Of a stretch of 5,938 nucleotides of DNA, positions 1 through 4,106 are shown piece after piece. Under the pieces are notes generated by a model that was not told where the DNA came from, ran no database searches, and was given only the letters and a program-made list of their open reading frames with translations. The stretch lies in NCBI GenBank assembly GCA_028277325.1, contig JANQGL010000041.1, forward strand, positions 1 through 5,938, given 5' to 3'. The stretch's first letter is position 1; each line of letters opens with the position of its first letter. This stretch comes from Magnetospira sp. (GTDB lineage Bacteria; Pseudomonadota; Alphaproteobacteria; Rhodospirillales; Magnetospiraceae). The position numbers and the translations under genes are program-made.

Positions 1-1769
1 CCCTTGAAGCGGCTGACCTCCACCCTGGCGCGCCCGGACAGCGGCCCGGCCAGCAGCTCGTCCTTGTGCGCCTCGTCGCGCGCGTAGAGCACCCTGCCGC
101 CCTGGGCGAGGCGGAACAGCGGCGGCTGCGCGATGTAGAGATGCCCGTTCCCGATCAGCTTCGGCATCTCCTGATAGTAGAAGGTGATCAGCAGCGAGGC
201 GATGTGGGCGCCGTCGATGTCGGCGTCGGTCATGATGATGATCTTGTCGTAGCGCAACGCCTGGTCGTCGTAGCCGTCGCGGCTGCCGCAGCCGAGCGCC
301 TCCATCAGGTCGTTGAGCTCCTGGTTGCCGCGCAGCTTGTCGGACGACGCCGAGGCCACGTTGAGGATCTTGCCGCGCAGGGGGAGCACCGCCTGGGTGT
401 CGCGGCGCCGCGCCTGCTTGGCCGAACCGCCGGCCGAGTCCCCCTCGACGATGAACAGCTCGGTGCCGGCCTGGATCGAGCGGGTGCAGTCGGCCAGCTT
501 GCCGGGCAGGCGCAGCCGCCGGGTCGCCGAGGCGCGCTTCAGGTCCTTGTCCTGCTTCTTGCGCAGCCGCGCGTTGGCCCGCTCGACGATGCGCTCGAGC
601 AGCGTCCGTGCCGCCTCGGGGTCGGCCGACAGCCACAGGTCGAACGGGTCGCGCACCGCCGCCTCGACCAGCCGCGCCGCCTCGGCGCTGGCCAGCTTCT
701 CCTTGGTCTGGCCCTGGAACTGCGGCTCGCGGATGAACAGCGACAGCATGATGCAGGCGCCGCCGGTCAGGTCGTCGGCGGTCAGCTTGGCGGCCTGCCG
801 GTTGTTGAGCAGGTCGCCATGGGCCCGCAAGCCGCGCAGAAGCGCGGTGCGCAGGCCGGTCTCGTGGGTGCCGCCCTGCGGGGTCGGCACCGTGTTGCAG
901 TAGGAGTTGAAGAAGCCGTCCTCGTCGTCCGGCCAGGCGACCGCCCATTCCACCTTGCCGGCCCCGTCGGGCAGGCGGGCGGTGCCGGCGAACGGGGTCG
1001 GGGTCAGCGTGGGGCGGCCGTCCAGGCCGTCGGCCAGGAAATCGGACAGGCCGCCCGGGAAATGCAGGGTGGCGCGCCGCGGCGTCGGATCGTCGTCCTT
1101 CAGCAGCTCCGGGGCGCAGGCCCAGCGGATCTCGACGCCGCGGAACAGGTAGGCCTTGGAGCGCGCCATGCGGAACAGGGTGGCCGGCTTGAACTGCGCC
1201 CGGTGGCCGAAGATCCGCGGGTCGGGCCGGAACGTGATCTCGGTGCCGCGCCGGTTGTGCACCGCGCCGATGGTTTTCAGCTTGCCGGTCGGCCTGCCGC
1301 GCGTGAACGTCTGGCCGTAGAGGGTGCGGTCGCGCGCCACCTCCACCGCGAGGTGCTCCGACAGCGCGTTGACCACCGACACCCCGACCCCGTGCAGGCC
1401 GCCCGAGGTCTGATAGGCCTTGCCGCCGAACTTGCCGCCCGAATGCAAGGTGGTGAAGATGACCTCCAGGGCCGACTTGTTGCGGAACCTGGGGTGCGGA
1501 TCGACCGGGATGCCGCGCCCGTTGTCGCGCACCGTGATCTCGTTGGCGGCGGTCAGCTCCAGTTCGATCCGCCCGGCGTGGCCGGCCACCGCCTCGTCCA
1601 TGGCATTGTCCAGGACCTCGGCCACCAGGTGGTGCAGGGCCCGCTCGTCGGTGCCGCCGACGTACATGCCGGGACGCCGGCGCACCGGCTCCAATCCCTC
1701 CAGGACCTCGATGTCCTTGGCCGAGTAATCGGCGCTGGTCGGCTTGGCGGCATGGAAGAGATCGTTCAT
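1..1769 (-). CDS. parE: DNA topoisomerase IV subunit B (ParE), 3' end cut by the window edge
   Basis: ATPase subunit of topoisomerase IV, which with ParC decatenates replicated chromosomes and relaxes supercoils in the cytoplasm. The 589 complete codons visible read without interruption. GHKL ATPase: EVLDNAMDEA with catalytic Glu51, Asn55 and Asp58; DNGRGIP at 82-88; the ATP-lid GLHGVG at 124-129; the transducer QTK loop at 354-356. TOPRIM domain: EGDSAGG from Glu442 and the metal-binding DADID with Asp515, Asp517 and Asp519. The last visible residues, RFKG, are the start of the conserved RFKGLGEM block, so roughly 50-90 residues are missing. The start matches the typical alphaproteobacterial ParE beginning (MNDLF, then DIEVLEGLEPVRRRPGMY). 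GyrB was considered; the TDERALHHLVAEVLDNAMDEA wording and the short spacing favour ParE. A promoter lies 33-61 bases upstream; the ribosome binding site is weak (GGGAA). Confidence 0.94.
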   Translation of the reverse strand, partial: MNDLFHAAKPTSADYSAKDIEVLEGLEPVRRRPGMYVGGTDERALHHLVAEVLDNAMDEAVAGHAGRIELELTAANEITVRDNGRGIPVDPHPRFRNKSALEVIFTTLHSGGKFGGKAYQTSGGLHGVGVSVVNALSEHLAVEVARDRTLYGQTFTRGRPTGKLKTIGAVHNRRGTEITFRPDPRIFGHRAQFKPATLFRMARSKAYLFRGVEIRWACAPELLKDDDPTPRRATLHFPGGLSDFLADGLDGRPTLTPTPFAGTARLPDGAGKVEWAVAWPDDEDGFFNSYCNTVPTPQGGTHETGLRTALLRGLRAHGDLLNNRQAAKLTADDLTGGACIMLSLFIREPQFQGQTKEKLASAEAARLVEAAVRDPFDLWLSADPEAARTLLERIVERANARLRKKQDKDLKRASATRRLRLPGKLADCTRSIQAGTELFIVEGDSAGGSAKQARRRDTQAVLPLRGKILNVASASSDKLRGNQELNDLMEALGCGSRDGYDDQALRYDKIIIMTDADIDGAHIASLLITFYYQEMPKLIGNGHLYIAQPPLFRLAQGGRVLYARDEAHKDELLAGPLSGRARVEVSRFK

Positions 1770-1801
1770 GGAAGGGCGGTTCCCGGTTGCGGCAATCCGT
1801 T

Positions 1802-1830
1802 ATCCTAGTGGCCGTGTCCGGCGCTGACAA
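1802..1830 (-). promoter_or_regulatory. Predicted sigma70-type promoter of parE
   Basis: Read on the minus strand, TTGTCA (1830-1825) is followed after exactly 17 bases by TAGGAT (1807-1802). This matches the sigma70 consensus at 5 of 6 and 4 of 6 positions. Transcription would start near 1795, giving a leader of about 26 bases before the parE ATG at 1769. Call is by consensus match and position only. Confidence 0.55.
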
Positions 1831-1925
1831 GCAGCATGGTGTGGTTGCGAAAACCTCCATGCCCACATGTAGTAAGAATTCGCCTCCGTTCGCCCGAGGC
1901 GTCCCCCGGACGCCGGGTGGCTGAC

Positions 1926-1955
1926 CCGGCCCCCGGGCCGGCCGCCCTGCCGGCC
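1926..1955. repeat. Two overlapping GC-rich hairpins between the small membrane ORF and parE
   Basis: CCGGCCC at 1926-1932 pairs perfectly with GGGCCGG at 1935-1941 across a 2-base loop. GGCCGGC at 1936-1942 pairs with GCCGGCC at 1949-1955 across a 6-base loop; the two stems share bases and exclude each other. They lie 30-59 bases downstream of the stop of the 30-codon minus-strand ORF and so could slow or end its transcript, but no T-tract follows, so an intrinsic terminator is not established. Confidence 0.35.
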
Positions 1956-1984
1956 GACGCCGACCCGGGCGGCCGAGCGGGCCG

Positions 1985-2077
1985 TCACAGGACGGCGCCG
2001 ATCACGGTCCAGGCGTAAACGGCGGCGAACAACAGGCCGAGGGCGGCGAAATCCTTGGTCATGGTCCAGGTCCACAT
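1985..2077 (-). CDS. Putative 30-residue single-pass membrane protein
   Basis: Too short for ordinary gene calling. ATG at 2077, TGA at 1987-1985. An excellent Shine-Dalgarno, AGGAG at 2089-2085, sits 7 bases before the ATG and decides the start; a second ATG at codon 6 has no such site. The product begins MWTWTMTKD and then is almost wholly apolar from Phe10 to Leu30 (segments FAALGLLFAAVY and AWTVIGAVL), long enough for one transmembrane helix, with Lys8 and Asp9 the only charges. It resembles in style the small accessory subunits of respiratory or membrane complexes, but I recognise no family and assign no role. It lies upstream of and parallel to parE, 215 bases away, with parE's own promoter between, so it is probably a separate unit. 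A 140-codon frame covers the same strand but lacks any protein-like character. Confidence 0.58.
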   Translation of the reverse strand: MWTWTMTKDFAALGLLFAAVYAWTVIGAVL

Positions 2078-2116
2078 GGGGTTTCTCCTGCGTCGAGGGG
2101 TTGGGCGTTGGGAACC

Positions 2117-2137
2117 GAGTCGACTCATGGGATGAGT
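2117..2137. repeat. Overlapping palindromes at the promoter-like island (operator candidate)
   Basis: GAGTCGACTC at 2117-2126 is a perfect 10-base palindrome. It overlaps a second inverted repeat, ACTCAT (2123-2128) and ATGAGT (2132-2137), separated by GGG. Both lie around the expected transcription start of the 30-residue ORF, touching its -10 element, where a repressor could bind. No known operator family is recognised. Confidence 0.35.
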
Positions 2138-2165
2138 TCATACCACGAATAAAAAGAGAACACAA
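2137..2165 (-). promoter_or_regulatory. Possible promoter of the 30-residue membrane protein ORF
   Basis: On the minus strand TTGTGT (2165-2160) is followed after 17 bases by TATGAA (2142-2137), a moderate sigma70-type match (3 of 6 and 4 of 6) inside a conspicuously AT-rich island (about 2138-2175) in otherwise very GC-rich DNA. It would give a leader of about 50 bases before the ATG at 2077. Weak by consensus alone; the composition and placement are what support it. Confidence 0.35.
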
Positions 2166-2184
2166 AGAGAATATCGAGCGCATG

Positions 2185-2201
2185 GCCGGCGCCGCGCCGG
2201 C
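2185..2201. repeat. GC palindrome/hairpin
   Basis: GCCGGCGC and GCGCCGGC flank a single central C, a near-perfect 17-base palindrome able to fold as a 7-bp stem with a 3-base loop. It lies between the AT-rich promoter-like island and the 68-residue gene. The block CCGGCGCCGCG recurs at 2255-2265 in a second hairpin. No T-tract; function unknown. Confidence 0.35.
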
Positions 2202-2254
2202 GTGGCGCGACCGATTAACCAATGGGCAAGCATTTGCGTCGCATCCTGATCCGA

Positions 2255-2275
2255 CCGGCGCCGCGGGCGCGCCGG
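2255..2275. repeat. Hairpin just before the ribosome binding site of the 68-residue gene
   Basis: CCGGCGC (2255-2261) pairs with GCGCCGG (2269-2275) over a 7-base loop, ending 5 bases before the GGAGG ribosome binding site at 2281-2285. In a plus-strand transcript it would sit directly upstream of the ribosome landing site and could affect translation; on the minus strand it could be an upstream structure. Only the complementarity is seen. Confidence 0.35.
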
Positions 2276-2291
2276 CAGGTGGAGGCGAGGC

Positions 2292-2498
2292 ATGGGACAG
2301 TATCGCTATCGGGTCAAATACTTGACGGACGAGACGGTCTCCGAGGTGGAGGGCATCCTGCGCGCCCGCTGTCGCGGCGACTGGGCGCTGGAAGAGAGAT
2401 CGGTCCCGGGACGGTTCGATCGGCGGTCCTTCGTGGTCAGTTTCGAGCGCGAAACCGATATCAACGCGCTGCTGAGCCTGGCGTCCGGCGCCGCCTGA
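2292..2498 (+). CDS. Hypothetical 68-residue protein
   Basis: I do not recognise the family. The start is well supported by GGAGG at 2281-2285, 6 bases before the ATG. The product has an orderly soluble composition: a basic strand-like start (YRYRVKYL), an acidic-to-amphipathic helix around 13-27 (DETVSEVEGILRARC), a strand near 31-35, and a strand-then-helix ending (FVVSFERETDINALLSL, 48-63). One cysteine, Cys27. No signal peptide or membrane segment. This strand/helix/strand/strand/helix pattern suggests a small alpha/beta fold but no function follows. No clear plus-strand promoter was found. A remnant transposase begins 8 bases after the stop, so the original C-terminus or downstream partner may have been lost, although the stop looks natural. 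Confidence 0.72.
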   Translation: MGQYRYRVKYLTDETVSEVEGILRARCRGDWALEERSVPGRFDRRSFVVSFERETDINALLSLASGAA

Positions 2499-2506
2499 GT
2501 CGCGCG

Positions 2507-2734
2507 GTCACCCCCGCCATCAAGCGCCGGATGAAACGCCGCGCCGCCGTCGAGCCGGTCGTCGGGCACCTGAAACACGGCCACCGCATGGACCGCAACG
2601 TCCTCGCCCGTCAACAGGGCGACGCCATCAACCCCGTCCTCGCCGCCGCAGGCGACAACTTCCGCCTCATCCTCAGATGGATCGAGGCTCTTTGCCTCAA
2701 AATCCGGGCCGGAAATCCTCAAATCCCAGCCTGA
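2507..2734 (+). pseudogene. IS5-family (DDE) transposase, C-terminal remnant
   Basis: The reading frame from 2507 gives VTPAIKRRMKRRAAVEPVVG, then GHLKHGHRMDRNVLARQQGD and AINPVLAAAGDNFRLILRWIE, which is the C-terminal part of IS4/IS5-superfamily DDE transposases. The R-x3-E-x6-K part of their C1 signature is intact, with the catalytic Glu at 2552-2554. Roughly the last 75 residues remain; the two upstream catalytic Asp residues, the N-terminus and any start are absent. The frame stays open back to 2222, but translation upstream of 2507 is the out-of-frame sequence of the 68-residue gene, not transposase. It cannot be active alone. Bases 2740-2757 (TTCTTCACGGTCGAC region) look like the right end of such an element; no matching left end was seen in the window. 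Confidence 0.78.
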
Positions 2735-2758
2735 TCCGCGTTCTTCACGGTCGACACA
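2735..2758 (+). mobile_element. Probable right-end remnant of the IS5-family element
   Basis: Directly after the transposase stop comes GCGTTCTTCACGGTCGAC, similar in character to the outer end of many IS5-like elements (short gap after the transposase, then an inverted repeat). Its reverse complement was not found to the left, so the left end is deleted and no target duplication can be defined. Boundary is approximate. Confidence 0.35.
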
Positions 2759-2759
2759 A

Positions 2760-2792
2760 CCAACTGAAACCGCTCGGCTGGTTTCGAGTTGG
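2760..2792. repeat. Imperfect inverted repeat downstream of the IS remnant
   Basis: CCAACT/AGTTGG (2760-2765 and 2787-2792) and AAACC/GGTTT (2767-2771 and 2780-2784) pair as an 11-bp stem with a small internal loop and an 8-base apex. No T-tract follows on either strand. It lies at the boundary between the IS remnant and the flagellar-like gene and could be an element-related end or a transcript 3' structure. Confidence 0.4.
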
Positions 2793-2834
2793 GCTCTCAG
2801 GATAAGGTTGATATTCAAGGAGAAACCGCCTCGC

Positions 2835-2864
2835 CCCGAGGCGCCCCGAAGGGCGCGCCTCGGG
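2835..2864 (-). terminator. Stable UUCG-loop hairpin after the flagellar rod-like gene
   Basis: On the minus strand CCCGAGGCG-CG-CCC pairs with GGGCGCCTCGGG around a TTCG tetraloop closed by C-G, a 12-bp stem with a 2-base bulge; C(UUCG)G loops are exceptionally stable. It starts 48 bases after the stop at 2912, where a terminator is expected. The following bases contain only a short TTT (2825-2823), so termination may be Rho-assisted. A competing stem, GCCTCG/CGAGGC (2828-2833 and 2837-2842), shares one arm. Confidence 0.5.
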
Positions 2865-2911
2865 ACCGGCGGCCGCTTCGAGGGATGCGGTCGCCCGTTT
2901 TCCTCGGGCCG

Positions 2912-3298
2912 CTACGCCTGGATCGACAGCACCCGATCCGACATCTCGGTCCCCGCCTCCAGGGTGCGCAGGCTGGCCCGGTAGGCGGTCTCGCCCTGGA
3001 TCAGGCGGCTGAACTCGACCGTCGGATCGGTGCCCTCGCGAGCCCGCCGGGCCTCCTCCTCGCCGGCCTGAACGACCGTCTGCAGGGGCAGCGGCCGCGG
3101 CGCGGTGCCGGTCTGGGTCCGGTCCTCGGGCGGCGGTTGCGGGCGCCGGGGGCGCGGCCTGGGCGCCGGGACGTCCGGCTGTTCCTGGCGCTCGGAGGCG
3201 CCGACCCGCGACAGGTTGGCGGCCGCCTGGCCGACCTCCCGCGTCGCCTGCGCCAGACCGGTCAAAGCCGCCGATACCACGTCGTCGAGCAGCGCCAT
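2912..3298 (-). CDS. Small flagellar basal-body rod-like protein lacking the usual middle domain
   Basis: A 128-residue protein carrying both ends of the flagellar axial (rod/hook) family. Residues 1-35 (MALLDDVVSAALTGLAQATR, then VGQAAANLSRVGASE) match the N-terminal rod helix pattern in which a sALxGL segment is followed by AANNLAN. Residues 92-128 (PTVEFSRLIQGETAYRASL, then TLEAGTEMSDRVLSIQA) match the C-terminal helix pattern xLIxxxxAYxANxxxxxTxxEMxxxLLxI. In FlgB, FlgC, FlgF, FlgG and FlgE these ends form the coiled-coil core. Here they are joined only by a Pro/Arg-rich linker (about 40-75) instead of the surface domains. No signal peptide, as for exported axial proteins. AGGGA lies 9 bases before the ATG and a TATAAT promoter just upstream. 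It could be a structural rod/adaptor protein or a regulator; the family ends are clear, the exact role is not. Confidence 0.82.
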   Translation of the reverse strand: MALLDDVVSAALTGLAQATREVGQAAANLSRVGASERQEQPDVPAPRPRPRRPQPPPEDRTQTGTAPRPLPLQTVVQAGEEEARRAREGTDPTVEFSRLIQGETAYRASLRTLEAGTEMSDRVLSIQA

Positions 3299-3329
3299 GC
3301 GCGGTCGTCCCTAGCCGAAAGAAAGGCCC

Positions 3330-3359
3330 ATTATAAACCTGCGCGTGGATTTGCGTCAG
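3330..3359 (-). promoter_or_regulatory. Predicted promoter of the flagellar rod-like gene
   Basis: On the minus strand CTGACG (3359-3354), 18 bases, then a perfect TATAAT (3335-3330). Transcription would start near 3323, leaving a leader of about 25 bases to the ATG at 3298. A sigma28 flagellar promoter (TAAA, then GCCGATAA) and a sigma54 site (GG-N10-GC with TGGCAC/TTGC) were looked for here and not seen. Confidence 0.55.
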
Positions 3360-3394
3360 CGGTCTTCGATTTGGGAAACGGCCGGAAAATACAC

Positions 3395-3826
3395 CTAATA
3401 TACCAGACTCAGCGTGTTGCCCCGGTCGGTCAGGGTGCCGGTGGCGATGCGCTGCGCGGTTTCGTAGCTGCCCACGCCGCGCGCCAGGTAGTAGCCGAAC
3501 GGCGCGGTCTCCCGCCGCTGGTCGCTGTGGGCGCCGGTGGAATAGTCCTCCTGCGCCGCGATCAGGGCGGCGAAGGTGGTCGGAGTCCGCGAGACCATCG
3601 GTCCGACGCGGATGTCCTGGGAGCGGCGCCGGCGGTCCTGGCTCTGCTCCTGGCGGGCGTAGTCCTGGAACCGGAGATCGGAGGTGCTCGACCCGATCGC
3701 GGTGCGCGGGTTCAGCTCCTCCACCTGGTTGGTCGAAACGGAGGCGACGTTGGGCGCTCCCGGCACCGGGCGGTTGCCCGGCAGGGGTGCGGCCTGCGCC
3801 TGCTGAACGCGTGGCATGTATGCCAT
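3395..3826 (-). CDS. Hypothetical 143-residue protein next to the flagellar rod-like gene
   Basis: Not recognised as a named family. Start ATG at 3826 with GGAAGG 7 bases upstream; a second ATG at codon 4 is less well placed. The N-terminal half (1-75) is low-complexity and probably disordered, rich in Pro, Gln, Arg and Ser (MAYMPRVQQAQAAPLPGNRP, later QEQSQDRRRRSQDIR). The C-terminal third looks structured: TPTTFAALIAAQEDYSTG near 81-98 and FGYYLARGVGSYETAQRIAT near 109-128, ending RGNTLSLVY. The short YE-centred helix before the C-terminus recalls the terminal helices of small alphaproteobacterial flagellar-region proteins, but that is only an impression. No signal peptide, cysteine or membrane segment. 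It is parallel to and 96 bases upstream of the rod-like gene, each with its own promoter, so co-function is likely but not co-transcription alone. Confidence 0.78.
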   Translation of the reverse strand: MAYMPRVQQAQAAPLPGNRPVPGAPNVASVSTNQVEELNPRTAIGSSTSDLRFQDYARQEQSQDRRRRSQDIRVGPMVSRTPTTFAALIAAQEDYSTGAHSDQRRETAPFGYYLARGVGSYETAQRIATGTLTDRGNTLSLVY

Positions 3827-3864
3827 CGGTCGGCCTTCCGTTACGATCCCGTGACCGGCCCGTC

Positions 3865-3881
3865 CCGGACATGCCGTCCGG
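3865..3881. repeat. Hairpin in the leader of the 143-residue gene
   Basis: CCGGAC (3865-3870) pairs perfectly with GTCCGG (3876-3881) across a 5-base loop. It sits within the approximately 80-base 5' leader expected from the TATAAT promoter at 3913-3918, about 40 bases before the ATG. It could be a dyad operator or an RNA structure; no known regulator is matched. Confidence 0.35.
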
Positions 3882-3912
3882 ACAGAGCCCAGATCAGACT
3901 ACTACACTTTCT

Positions 3913-3941
3913 ATTATAGTCCAGTTGGGGGCTTTTTTAAA
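3913..3941 (-). promoter_or_regulatory. Predicted promoter of the 143-residue gene
   Basis: On the minus strand TTTAAA (3941-3936), 17 bases, then a perfect TATAAT (3918-3913), in a local AT-rich patch of GC-rich DNA. The -35 is weak (TTTAAA against TTGACA), the -10 ideal. Transcription would start near 3906 and give a leader of about 80 bases. Confidence 0.55.
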
Positions 3942-4003
3942 GGGATGCCGCGCACGGGACGCACGATTCCCGAAACGCGGGACTCGCGCCGGCGGGTCCT
4001 TGG

Positions 4004-4033
4004 GTGACACGGGGGCGCCCGATCCGGCACAAT
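4004..4033 (+). promoter_or_regulatory. Possible promoter of the FrhB-family gene
   Basis: GTGACA (4004-4009), 18 bases, then CACAAT (4028-4033): 5 of 6 and 4 of 6 to the sigma70 consensus. Transcription would start near 4040. The region 3827-4106 therefore appears to hold two back-to-back promoters. No TGT-N12-ACA photosynthesis-regulator (PpsR/CrtJ) site was found here. Confidence 0.4.
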
Positions 4034-4048
4034 GTGATACACCATCGT

Positions 4049-4075
4049 CGCCGGGCCCTTCAAGGGCGGCCGGCG
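4049..4075 (+). promoter_or_regulatory. Leader hairpin upstream of the FrhB-family gene
   Basis: CGCCGG-GCCCTT (4049-4060) pairs with AAGGGC-(GG)-CCGGCG (4062-4075) around a single C, a stem of up to 12 bp with one 2-base bulge. It lies between the predicted transcription start (about 4040) and the ribosome binding site GAGGA at 4093-4097. No T-tract follows, so it is a leader structure rather than a clear terminator; it could stabilise the mRNA or influence translation. Confidence 0.45.
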
Positions 4076-4106
4076 AGGCCCGTTCCGCCCGCGAGGATTC
4101 TCTTCC

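Noticed and set aside
66..1808. 580-codon plus-strand open frame
   Set aside because: It lies antisense to parE, which carries all GHKL and TOPRIM motifs; the translation is low-complexity Val/Ala/Arg/Gln-rich, typical of a GC-rich shadow.
1800..2222. 140-codon minus-strand frame over the intergenic region
   Set aside because: No good ribosome binding site and Arg-rich, low-complexity sequence; the 30-codon frame within it is better supported.
2222..2506. Upstream part of the transposase-containing open frame as a real N-terminus
   Set aside because: Before 2507 the translation is the out-of-frame sequence of the 68-residue gene and shows no transposase similarity.
2745..3919. Long frames of about 375 codons on both strands across the two small flagellar-region genes
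   Set aside because: They run through two separate ribosome-binding-site-supported genes and the promoter between them, and have no recognisable domain.
4004..4045. PpsR/CrtJ or FNR site upstream of the FrhB-family gene
   Set aside because: Neither TGT-N12-ACA nor TTGAT-N4-ATCAA is present; the TGTGATACAC stretch has the wrong spacing.
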